A DNA stretch of 10,222 nucleotides from an uncultured Alphaproteobacteria bacterium (GCA_903831485.1 CAIKXW010000262.1:1-10222); one strand, 5' to 3'; counted from the first letter of the stretch, positions 1-6,522 are shown. The notes: generated from the letters alone by a model not told the origin. Numbers and translations are program-made.

Positions 1-732
1 CACCACCAGCGTGTTGCCCTCATACCAGCCGATCGAATCCCCGCCCCACTTCGGAATCTCGCGCGGCCCGTGCTTGATCTCGCCGCGCACGCCGATCGGG
101 ATCACGCGAACGTCGTGGATCATCTCGGTCAGGATCATCACGTGGCCGGGCACCTGAACGATCTGGTAGGTGTTGTTGTACATCCCGTTGTTCATCACCG
201 GGCCAGCGCCGCCCGTGAAGCTCATGATGCAGCGTTCGGGCAGGGGGCGGATCTCGAAATCGTCGAACGAGTTCGTCCGCGTGTTAGCCCGGATGCCGGC
301 CTCGGTGTAGGGTATGCGCCCGTCCTGCGGATAGGTGATCCAGCTCGACCGGAACTGGCCCTTCACCTGCGCATAACTTGTGCCGGGGTCCATCCAGTAG
401 CGGTTGTAGGCGCGCGATGCGTTTCCATCCGACAGTAGCTCTTTAGAAGACGCCTCATCCAGCTTTGACGCGCCCGCTTCTTCGCGCTCGGCCGCGGAAT
501 AGACATTGCGGCGTGTCAGCTGCTCCGCCTCCTTCTCGTTCAGCACAAGCCTGTCGGCGCCCGCCGGCCGCTGCATCGATGTCAGCGATGTGTTGGTCCA
601 GAAGCCGGTGAGATCCGGCGCCCCCCAGCTGGTCTTCGGTGTCTGGAACCCCGGCGCCGTCTGCGCCAACGCCGCAGGGCAGAGCAGGCCCGCGCCCGCC
701 AGCGCCATCATCGCGATCAAGCTTGTCTTCAA
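1..732 (-). CDS. Secreted protein of unknown function, 3' end cut by window edge
   Basis: The reading frame is open from a TTG at 732 to the left edge (244 codons so far). The first residues, MKTSLIAMMALAGAGLLCPAALAQ split as Met-Lys n-region, hydrophobic core and an ALA|Q cleavage site at about 23/24, form a standard Sec signal peptide. Family-like landmarks follow: a W-G-x-P-D-L-x-G-x-W-T-N stretch near residues 35-45, a YNNTYQIVQ block at 185-193, an EMIHDVRVIP block at about 203-212, and a GGDS..WYEGNTLVV segment at the edge. I recognise this pattern from secreted hypothetical proteins common in Acidobacteria and sphingomonad-type Alphaproteobacteria; no biochemical function is known to me. 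TTG is preferred because GGAGG lies 7 bases upstream and the full signal peptide needs it; an internal ATG at 711 would lose the charged n-region. It lies 32 bases after the copper/haem protein gene, so the two are probably co-transcribed. Confidence 0.85.
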   Translation of the reverse strand, partial: MKTSLIAMMALAGAGLLCPAALAQTAPGFQTPKTSWGAPDLTGFWTNTSLTSMQRPAGADRLVLNEKEAEQLTRRNVYSAAEREEAGASKLDEASSKELLSDGNASRAYNRYWMDPGTSYAQVKGQFRSSWITYPQDGRIPYTEAGIRANTRTNSFDDFEIRPLPERCIMSFTGGAGPVMNNGMYNNTYQIVQVPGHVMILTEMIHDVRVIPIGVRGEIKHGPREIPKWGGDSIGWYEGNTLVV

Positions 733-739
733 GACATGT

Positions 740-744
740 CCTCC
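740..744 (-). promoter_or_regulatory. Shine-Dalgarno that decides the TTG start
   Basis: On the minus strand GGAGG is followed by a 7-base spacer (ACATGTC) and then TTG. The ATG inside that spacer (737-735) is only 2 bases from the Shine-Dalgarno and reads Met-Ser-stop, its TGA overlapping the TTG. Spacing and frame therefore both select the TTG as start of the downstream secreted protein. Confidence 0.65.
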
Positions 745-764
745 ATCTCGCGTGGCGTCGGGGG

Positions 765-2771
765 CTAGTTCTGCTGCGGCGCGTCGCGATTGCTCCGTCC
801 CGACCGCATCAGCGCCGTCAGGTATTTCATCGCACCGCCCAGTTCGGTCTTGTCGAGCGCATTGTCCTTGTCGAGATCGATGCTGGCCCAGTTCGGCCCG
901 ATCGCCTTGTCCACTCGTCCGCGCAACTCCGCGCGCTGAACCTTGCCATCGAAATTGGCGTCCAACGCGCCCATCATGCGGTTCGGCATCTCGCGCATCA
1001 CGACGGTGCCGTCGGCTTCCTTCGCCACCGTCTCGTCGGTCCACTGGTAGTAGAGGGATGTGTAGTGCATCTCCTCCCATGACTGCGGACCCCAGACGAT
1101 CGTCTCCTTCGGATCGGGATTGGCCGGGTTGCGCACCGAATTGTCGTACCAGTAGGTCGCAACGATCTTGGCGCCCGCAGGGACCTTCACGGGATCAGTG
1201 AATGTATACGTCCGCTGCCAGTTGAAATCATAGCGGGGCAGGCTGATCAGCGCCTGCTTGGTGCCGTCGGGCAGGATCATGTCGAGGCTGCCTGCGCGCC
1301 CGCGATAGTGCGTGTGCAGGAACACGGAGTGCAGCATCGCCTCCTTCGGGAAGACGGTGTAGCCGACCTCCTTGTGGTTCTCGACGCCCGCCGGAATTTC
1401 GATGAAGCTGTTGGCGATCACATAGTGCCGCATGATCTTCGTGGGCTCTTCGCCCTTCGGATAGAAATAGAAGCCGATCTTCGACTTATCGACTGCCTCC
1501 TTGCCATAGGGCGTGTAGTGCATCTGGAAGCCCATCGCGCCGCCCGCGGGCAGCTCAATTCCAACGCCTTGCGGCATCGACAGCGATTCACCGCCCACCG
1601 CGTATTCGCCGTAGGAAGCCTCCCACAGTTGCGAAGACGCCGGTCCCGTCGCGAGCTGTTTCATGTAGCCGGAGAGGATGTGGTGCGTCGCCTGTCGGTC
1701 GCCGGGCAGCAGCGTTGCCGCCTTCACCCAGCGCGCTTCGGTCTGCGGGTTCACCGCCGCGGGGAACTGATAGTCGACCACGCCAGACGCCGGCACGGTG
1801 TAGGCCGGCACGTCGAGCACGAGGTCCGGCTTGCCCAGCGGCCAGTCCGGCGCCGTATGCGCCTGCTTCGCCAGCGGATCATCGCCCTCGCCACGCGGCG
1901 CGCCCGCCTCGACCCAGTGGACCACCGTGCGGATCTGGTCGGCCGAAAGCCCGCCATCGTGCTCGAACTTGCCGACCGCCGGATCAGGATGCCAGGGCGG
2001 CATCGTCTTGGTGCGGATCGCCTCGCGGATCATCGGCGCGAACACCTTCACCTGATTGTAGTCCGACATCGCAAACGGCGCGATGCCGCCGGTCTGGTGA
2101 CAGACAACGCACTTCTCCTCGAGGATCGGCGCCACGTCCTTCGCGTAGGAAATCTTCGCATGCTGCGCGCGCCTGCCGCGGTCGACGAAGTTGATCGGCG
2201 TACCCTTGCCCACAACGTTCGCGGTCGCGACGGCGCGCCCGGCCAGCACGTCGCTCAGCGCTTCCTTCAGATAGCCCTTGGCGCTCGTTGCCGCCGCGCT
2301 GCCATCCACCGGACCATGATACAGGATGCGCAGCGTCTTCGGCTCGATCAGGAAGGCCTCGCCCGCATAGGTGACGCCCAGCTGCTCGCCAGCCAGCTGC
2401 AACTCGTCATGCAGCACCGGCATCGTCACACCCAGACGCGCTGCTTCCGCCGCCACCTCGCCGCGCGTCTTCGCGCTCGAGTTCAGCATAAGGAACGCCA
2501 CATCCGGATGCTGCGACTTCAGCCCCTCGAGAATCTTTGCGGCGTGTTGCGATCCCTTGTCGCCCGCCACGCTCGTCACCAGCGCGATGGCCTTCACATC
2601 GACCAGCCGCTTCAGGTCCTGCGCAAAGCCCTGATTGTCCGTCAGGCGGAAATTGTCGACGCGCGCCGGCGTCAGGCTTGCCGGGCCGGTGTTGTTCGCC
2701 AGCGCAATGCCGCCGCCGGCCACGATCAGCACAAGGGCGGCCACGCCCGACAGCAATGCCTGCGGTTTCAT
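765..2771 (-). CDS. Exported redoxin-like / cytochrome c / PHM-type copper monooxygenase / EF-hand fusion
   Basis: This is a 668-residue exported protein. Residues 1-26 are a signal peptide or anchor. Residues ~33-175 look like a redoxin/thioredoxin fold but have no cysteine. Residues ~205-295 form a cytochrome c domain with haem motif CVVCH (221-225) and a likely axial Met in TMPPWHPDP (M257). Residues ~315-580 resemble the peptidylglycine alpha-hydroxylating / dopamine beta-monooxygenase fold: paired HH (363-364) and H418 match the CuH ligands, and H486-x-H488 and M568 match CuM. Two canonical EF-hand loops lie at 604-615 and 632-643. The only two cysteines are the haem cysteines. GGGAG sits 8 bases before the ATG. 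The likely role is a periplasmic copper-dependent oxidation fed by an attached haem; substrate and direction are unknown. The domain calls rest on motifs, the activity is inferred. It heads a unit with the TTG-start secreted protein. Confidence 0.88.
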   Translation of the reverse strand: MKPQALLSGVAALVLIVAGGGIALANNTGPASLTPARVDNFRLTDNQGFAQDLKRLVDVKAIALVTSVAGDKGSQHAAKILEGLKSQHPDVAFLMLNSSAKTRGEVAAEAARLGVTMPVLHDELQLAGEQLGVTYAGEAFLIEPKTLRILYHGPVDGSAAATSAKGYLKEALSDVLAGRAVATANVVGKGTPINFVDRGRRAQHAKISYAKDVAPILEEKCVVCHQTGGIAPFAMSDYNQVKVFAPMIREAIRTKTMPPWHPDPAVGKFEHDGGLSADQIRTVVHWVEAGAPRGEGDDPLAKQAHTAPDWPLGKPDLVLDVPAYTVPASGVVDYQFPAAVNPQTEARWVKAATLLPGDRQATHHILSGYMKQLATGPASSQLWEASYGEYAVGGESLSMPQGVGIELPAGGAMGFQMHYTPYGKEAVDKSKIGFYFYPKGEEPTKIMRHYVIANSFIEIPAGVENHKEVGYTVFPKEAMLHSVFLHTHYRGRAGSLDMILPDGTKQALISLPRYDFNWQRTYTFTDPVKVPAGAKIVATYWYDNSVRNPANPDPKETIVWGPQSWEEMHYTSLYYQWTDETVAKEADGTVVMREMPNRMMGALDANFDGKVQRAELRGRVDKAIGPNWASIDLDKDNALDKTELGGAMKYLTALMRSGRSNRDAPQQN

Positions 2772-2821
2772 CCCGTCTTCTCCCTGAGCGCTAGTCTGGT
2801 GTAATCGCGCTTATCATGGCG

Positions 2822-2849
2822 AGTATTGAGTGCGCCGTCGCTAAGTCAA
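2822..2849 (-). promoter_or_regulatory. Sigma70-like promoter for the copper/haem gene
   Basis: On the minus strand TTGACT (2849-2844) matches the -35 consensus at 5 of 6 positions. It is followed after 16 bases by AATACT (2827-2822), a 4 of 6 match to TATAAT. Transcription would start near 2815, giving a leader of about 44 bases before the ATG at 2771. The -35 lies within a dyad, suggesting control by a regulator. This is prediction from consensus only. Confidence 0.45.
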
Positions 2850-2859
2850 CGTAGCGACG
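2836..2859. repeat. Inverted repeat overlapping the -35 box (candidate operator)
   Basis: The arms CGTCGCTA (2836-2843) and TAGCGACG (2852-2859) are perfect inverted complements, separated by 8 bases (AGTCAACG) with two further complementary pairs inside (2845/2850, 2846/2849). The centre is at 2847/2848, within the predicted -35 hexamer. Eight-base arms around a -35 box fit a dimeric repressor site; a DNA-level dyad is more likely than an RNA hairpin because it lies upstream of the predicted transcription start. The cognate regulator is not in the window. Confidence 0.5.
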
Positions 2860-2887
2860 CAAGCAACGCGAACACAAAGCCGCGCCT

Positions 2888-2900
2888 TGACGCTGCGTCA
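2888..2900. repeat. Perfect 6-1-6 palindrome TGACGC-T-GCGTCA
   Basis: TGACGC and GCGTCA are exact inverted complements around one central base. It lies about 47 bases from the centre of the -35 dyad, on the upstream side of the copper/haem promoter. It could be a second regulator site, for either divergent gene; the half site is unlike the -35 dyad arms, so a different protein would be expected. Confidence 0.4.
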
Positions 2901-3129
2901 GCAAGACCCTTGGCTGTCATCACACTGCGCCGCGCCGGAAGTCTGCCTTTGTTTCGGCCTGTGGGGCTGACTTCAGAACCGCTCAACTGCGGCGTTTGCC
3001 ATCGGCGAAGTGATCAACGGACGCTTGCATCATCCGGCGCGCCAATCGCAGATGGCGCCTGGCAGCGACCGCAGGGAGCGCCCGTCGATCCACGAGGACG
3101 AGCGCAAGGACCGAAGAGCAGGGCGCACA

Positions 3130-4425
3130 ATGAACCGACGCGAACTCATCACCGGCGCGGGCGCCATCGTGCTCACAGCCTGCACCCCGTCAGCAACAAC
3201 ACCCGGCGCCGATCCCTTCGACGGCGCCACGCTGATGAAAGACGTCGAAGACTACGTGAACTTCGGCACGCACCGCACCGGCAGCCCGGGCGATCGCGCC
3301 ACGTCTGACTGGTTCGCCAGGCATTTCCGCGCCCACGGCTACGCGGTCGAGCAGACCGACGTCACATGCCCCAACGCGGACACCACTGTCGCACGCCTCA
3401 CCTCCGGCGAGATCGTCCTCAACGGCTTCGCGCAGCCGCCGCTCGCCTTCACGCCAGACACGGGCGTCACAGCCTCCGTCGTGATGTGGAACGCCGCCGC
3501 GCCCGAGGCCGTGAAGGATTGCATCGCCTGCGTCTACGTTCCGCGCGAGGGTCCCGTCTCGCCCAGCGCCGCCTATCGCGCAGCCTTCCAGCAGGCGGCC
3601 GCAGCCGGCGCAATCGGCATCCTCGGCGTCATCTCCAGCCCCTCGGGCGAACTCGTCGCCATCAACACGCCGCTCGGCATGACGCTCCAACCGCCGGTGC
3701 TCCTGATCGGCGAGAATGACAGGGCGACGGTCGACGCCCTCATCTTGTCCACCCAGCCCGCGACCCTCACCATCACCGGCCCCGGCGGCGAGCGCACGGG
3801 GGTCAACACCGTCGCGACACGCGGAAAGGAGGGAGACCCTTGGGTCATCATCTCCACGCCCCAGAGCGGCTGGTTCACCTGCGGCGGCGAACGCGGCCCG
3901 GGCATCGCCATGCATCGCGCGCTTGCCGCATGGGCGGCGACGCTGACCTTCCCCGTGCGCTGGCTCTTCATCGCCACGTCAGGCCACGAATGGGTCGATG
4001 CAGGCGCCGAGATCTTCCACCACACCCAGGCGCCCGGCCCAAATGAGACCGTCCTCTGGTACCACCTCGGCGCCAGCTTCGGCGCACGCGCCTACGAGGA
4101 AACGGCCGAAGGTCTCGTGCCCCTCGACACGCCCAACCTCACGCGCACGCTGATGGCGACGAAGGATCTCATTCCGCTATGCGAGGCCGCCTTCGCCGGA
4201 CAGGTCGTGATCGAGAAGCCGCTTGCCGCCGATCCCAGGACCGCGCTCGGCGAATACCGTCTCGTGCTCGCGGAGAGCTACAAATCAGGCGCCGGCTTCT
4301 GGGGCGGCAACGCCCACTTCCACACGCCAATCGACGACGCCACAACCACAACGCCGGAGATCATGGCGCCGATTGCGAAAGCGATTGCGCAGGTGGTCGA
4401 GCAGAAGCTCAAGGCGATGGCGTAG
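3130..4425 (+). CDS. M28-peptidase-like lipoprotein with PA-type insert, probable pseudo-enzyme
   Basis: The product is a 431-residue predicted lipoprotein. The N-terminus (MNRRELITGAGAIVLTAC) has a twin Arg, a hydrophobic core and lipobox LTAC with C18; T19 predicts outer-membrane sorting, and Tat export is possible. Residues ~35-80 (HRTGSPGDRAT..WF) resemble the start of M28 aminopeptidases, ~85-215 look like a protease-associated (PA) insert, and ~235-431 like the M28 core. The core is degenerate: the usual HxD is replaced by STPQS (242-246), the DD-G-SG metal segment by CGGERGPG (251-258), and the EE pair by H286-E287; the late H398 in FHTP.DD is kept. Classical di-zinc activity is therefore doubtful; a non-catalytic role or altered chemistry is possible. 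The frame opens at 3010, but only the ATG at 3130 puts the signal peptide at the N-terminus. It is divergent from the copper/haem gene and convergent with the next gene, 13 bases apart. Confidence 0.82.
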   Translation: MNRRELITGAGAIVLTACTPSATTPGADPFDGATLMKDVEDYVNFGTHRTGSPGDRATSDWFARHFRAHGYAVEQTDVTCPNADTTVARLTSGEIVLNGFAQPPLAFTPDTGVTASVVMWNAAAPEAVKDCIACVYVPREGPVSPSAAYRAAFQQAAAAGAIGILGVISSPSGELVAINTPLGMTLQPPVLLIGENDRATVDALILSTQPATLTITGPGGERTGVNTVATRGKEGDPWVIISTPQSGWFTCGGERGPGIAMHRALAAWAATLTFPVRWLFIATSGHEWVDAGAEIFHHTQAPGPNETVLWYHLGASFGARAYEETAEGLVPLDTPNLTRTLMATKDLIPLCEAAFAGQVVIEKPLAADPRTALGEYRLVLAESYKSGAGFWGGNAHFHTPIDDATTTTPEIMAPIAKAIAQVVEQKLKAMA

Positions 4426-4438
4426 GGCGCGCGATGCG

Positions 4439-4909
4439 CTAACCCCCACACCGCGCCCACGAATACGCAAACGGGCGCGAGCCATCGAGCTTTGAGATCT
4501 CCGCCGTCAGGCCATCTTCCACAAGCCTATACGTGATGCGCTGCGGATAGTCGTGATCGCCATTCTCGAACGTCACCTGGTTCGGCCCCACCAGCGCGAG
4601 CGGATCAGGCGCCTTCTCAAGGAACTGCACAGGACGCTGGCCCTCGGGCGACGCCGTATAGACAGCGCGCGTTGCGCGCTGGTCGATGCGCGACTGCTCC
4701 CAAGAGGCGAGGGCGCCGTCGCGCGTCGTCGTCGCGTAGCCAAACATGATCCCGCCCTCGGGGTAGGACCACACTTCCTTGTTCACGCCATCGGGTGACT
4801 GCCAGCAGCCGATCATGAAGCCGAACCTGCCGGGGTCCTGCTTCGGATTGCTCGCGCACGCGGCAAGCGCGACGCAAAGGGCGGCGGCGGAAAACAGCTT
4901 CAGCGACAT
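4439..4909 (-). CDS. Small lipoprotein, DUF6265-like
   Basis: The product is a 156-residue predicted lipoprotein. Residues 1-18 give a lipoprotein signal with lipobox LAAC (C18) and A19 after it, so outer-membrane sorting is expected. The mature part carries the pattern I associate with DUF6265 proteins: an early FMIGCW (30-36), W47 followed by PEGGIMFGYATTTRDG (50-65), a P-x-QF-L-E strand region, and FENGDHDYPQRITYR (114-128), where the family usually has FENP.HDFPQRI.Y. The fold is probably a small beta-barrel; no function is known. C35 and C154 could form a disulphide. GGGAG lies 6 bases upstream of the ATG. It lies 89 bases downstream of the M23 peptidase gene on the same strand, so read-through from that gene is possible. 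Confidence 0.85.
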   Translation of the reverse strand: MSLKLFSAAALCVALAACASNPKQDPGRFGFMIGCWQSPDGVNKEVWSYPEGGIMFGYATTTRDGALASWEQSRIDQRATRAVYTASPEGQRPVQFLEKAPDPLALVGPNQVTFENGDHDYPQRITYRLVEDGLTAEISKLDGSRPFAYSWARCGG

Positions 4910-4943
4910 GTCAGCTCCCGGTGCGGTTCGTCCGCCAGACTTA

Positions 4944-4962
4944 TCCCACCCAGCGGGCGGGA
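4944..4962 (-). terminator. Possible weak terminator or leader hairpin between the M23 and DUF6265 genes
   Basis: The minus-strand RNA can fold UCCCGCCC-GCU-GGGUGGGA: eight pairs including one G-U, with a three-base loop. It follows the M23 gene stop by about 36 bases and ends about 34 bases before the DUF6265 start. No U-tract follows (UAAGUCU), so it is a poor intrinsic terminator and may instead be a leader structure. The plus-strand transcript would have an A-C mismatch, which favours the minus strand. Confidence 0.35.
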
Positions 4963-4998
4963 CAAGGCCGTGGCGTCAGCGCGGCGGCGTCGGGTCGA

Positions 4999-6381
4999 CT
5001 ACGGACGATGCGCGCCATCGCGGGTCTCTGCCGGGGCAGGGGCCGCAACAGGAACCGACGCATAGCCCGGACCTGCCGGTTCCGCCTGAGCGATCATCCG
5101 CTCGGAGATTTCCTGGTCACGCAACGCCTCGATCCGCGCCATCTCGGCCTTGAACGCATCGAGCTGCTCGCCCGCGAGCTTACGGCCCGTCGGCAGTTTC
5201 AGGCTCATGGCGTTGACCGGCTTGTTGTTGATGTAAACCTCGTAGTGCAGGTGAGGGCCGGTGGAGCGTCCGGTCGTCCCGACATAGCCGATCACCTGGC
5301 CCTGCTTCACATGGCTGCCGCGCCTAAGGCCCTTCGCATAGCGGCTCATGTGCGCATAGGCAGTGGTGTAGCCGTTGGCGTGTTCGATCTTCGCGTAGTT
5401 GCCGAACGAGCCGTTTGCGCCATAGCTTTTGATCACGCCATTTCCGGCGGCGTAGATCGGCGTGCCCGTCGGCGCCGCGAAGTCCGTGCCCTTGTGCAGC
5501 TTGGTGTAGCCGAGGATCGGATGCTTGCGGTTGCCGAAGCCGGATGACAGACGCGCGCCGTTGATCGGCGTCTTCATCAGGAACTTCTTGGCGCTCTGTC
5601 CGGTCGCGTCGAAGTAATCGACATTGCCATCGTCGCTTGGCGTGTAGCGGTAGAACGTCTTGCTCAACGCCGCGCCGTCGAACTCCGCCATCAACACGAC
5701 GCCCGTCTTCACGTCCGCGCCACGCTCGTCCTGGAAGCTTTCGTACAGCATGCCGAAGCGATCGCCCGGATGCACTTCGCGCTGGAAGTCGATGTCGTAT
5801 CCGAAGATGTCCGCGAAATCGACAACCTGCTGATCGTGCGCGCCAAGACCGAGTGCGGTCTGGTAGATAGACTGATCAACGTCGGCGGCGACATAGCTGA
5901 TGCCCGGCGTCAGGCGCGTGTCGAGCTTGTGCGTCGTCCATGTGCCATCAGCAGCGCGAGAGACAAGCACTTGAGTCTCAGCCGCCGGACGCAGTGAAAC
6001 ACCCCCGAGCCGCACGACGCCATCCGCGCCGGTCTCGATCCACGCCGTCACATCGTCGCCGGGCTGCATGCTGCGCAGGTCAAGCATCTGGCTCGCCGCG
6101 TACACGGCGGCGTTCGCCTCTTCACGCGGCGCGCCGATACGATCGAGCACGGATGAAAGCGTCTCGTTCCGCAAAACGGACACACGCTTCATCTCACTTG
6201 CGAGGTCCACACTCTCACGAGCACTTGTAATGGAAGCCATCAGTTCGCGCGGGTCAGGGCCAGTATCGGTTGCCGCTTCCGCTTCAACGGCGCGCGTCGA
6301 TGCGCCTGCCGCCACCAGTCCAGCCCCTATAAGCACAGCCGCAGCCGCACCCACCCCCCAATCAAACAGTACGTTTTTCAT
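4999..6381 (-). CDS. Anchored M23 family peptidoglycan endopeptidase
   Basis: The product is a 460-residue inner-membrane-anchored or secreted M23 zinc endopeptidase of the MepM/ShyA layout, predicted to cut peptide cross-links in peptidoglycan. Residues ~9-28 form an Ala/Gly-rich membrane segment. Residues ~65-110 (LRNETLSSVLDRIGAP..PGDDV) resemble an OapA/LysM-like N-terminal module, and ~135-270 the linking domain. The catalytic domain spans ~275-390: zinc ligands H296 and D300 (LHKGTD), H344 (AYAHMS), and GPHLHYE with H377 and H379. The full metal and catalytic set is present, so it should be active. A charged, helix-forming stretch (404-432) and an Ala/Pro tail follow the enzyme domain. 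CGGAG sits 5 bases before the ATG. It is divergent from ydbH, linking wall remodelling and lipid transport by position; partnership is inferred only. Confidence 0.93.
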   Translation of the reverse strand: MKNVLFDWGVGAAAAVLIGAGLVAAGASTRAVEAEAATDTGPDPRELMASITSARESVDLASEMKRVSVLRNETLSSVLDRIGAPREEANAAVYAASQMLDLRSMQPGDDVTAWIETGADGVVRLGGVSLRPAAETQVLVSRAADGTWTTHKLDTRLTPGISYVAADVDQSIYQTALGLGAHDQQVVDFADIFGYDIDFQREVHPGDRFGMLYESFQDERGADVKTGVVLMAEFDGAALSKTFYRYTPSDDGNVDYFDATGQSAKKFLMKTPINGARLSSGFGNRKHPILGYTKLHKGTDFAAPTGTPIYAAGNGVIKSYGANGSFGNYAKIEHANGYTTAYAHMSRYAKGLRRGSHVKQGQVIGYVGTTGRSTGPHLHYEVYINNKPVNAMSLKLPTGRKLAGEQLDAFKAEMARIEALRDQEISERMIAQAEPAGPGYASVPVAAPAPAETRDGAHRP

Positions 6382-6395
6382 GGGTGCTCCGAGAA

Positions 6396-6409
6396 GTTCC
6401 TTGCGGAAC
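6396..6409 (-). promoter_or_regulatory. GNRA-type hairpin in the M23 gene leader
   Basis: The minus-strand RNA reads GUUCC-GCAA-GGAAC: a five-pair stem closed by a GCAA tetraloop (GNRA class). It ends 14 bases before the AUG and 5 bases before the CGGAG Shine-Dalgarno; upstream UCC bases could also pair with GGA of that Shine-Dalgarno. It might protect the leader or tune translation. The stem is short, so chance is not excluded. Confidence 0.35.
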
Positions 6410-6483
6410 GGATTGTCCGGCCAGCCGCTACCCCTCGTTGTGCTGTGCGAGCGGCGACCGAAGAAGCAGATAAAAACGTTCAG

Positions 6484-6495
6484 GTGCTATAGCAC
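6484..6495. promoter_or_regulatory. Perfect 12-bp palindrome GTGCTATAGCAC between divergent genes
   Basis: The site is a perfect palindrome, lying 27 bases before the ydbH ATG and 102 bases before the M23 ATG. Its core GCTATA/TATAGC resembles an alphaproteobacterial -10 element on both strands; on the plus strand it would place a start near 6498 with a leader of about 25 bases. No good -35 was found on either strand at 16-18 bases. An operator, or a regulator-dependent promoter serving one or both genes, is plausible. Confidence 0.4.
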
Positions 6496-6522
6496 AAGGA
6501 CCAATGCAGATTTTACCCCGCA

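Larger units (their letters stand above)
2772..3129. other. Divergent intergenic region (358 bases)
   Basis: This gap separates the copper/haem gene (minus) from the M28-like lipoprotein gene (plus). I see a minus-strand promoter and two dyads in its left third (listed separately). No convincing plus-strand -35/-10 pair, small gene or structured RNA was recognised in 2901-3129; the promoter for the plus-strand gene must lie there but is not obvious. Open frames entering it from 2826 and 3010 have no protein-like content before 3130. Confidence 0.6.

Noticed and set aside
506..1201. A 231-codon plus-strand open frame across the two-gene unit
   Set aside because: It is low-complexity Ser/Arg/Pro, antisense to the secreted protein's signal peptide and the EF-hand region, and has no domain.
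1308..2804. A 498-codon plus-strand open frame antisense to the copper/haem gene
   Set aside because: Its translation is Arg/His/Leu-rich without domains, as expected from the complement of GC-rich coding sequence; the minus-strand frame carries clear haem, copper and EF-hand motifs.
3010..3129. A 40-residue N-terminal extension of the M28-like lipoprotein
   Set aside because: It would bury the lipoprotein signal sequence and lipobox; it is charged, His/Arg-rich and looks like translated intergenic DNA.
4426..4438. A terminator between the convergent M28-like and DUF6265 genes
   Set aside because: Only 13 bases separate the stops and no stem with a T-tract is visible there.
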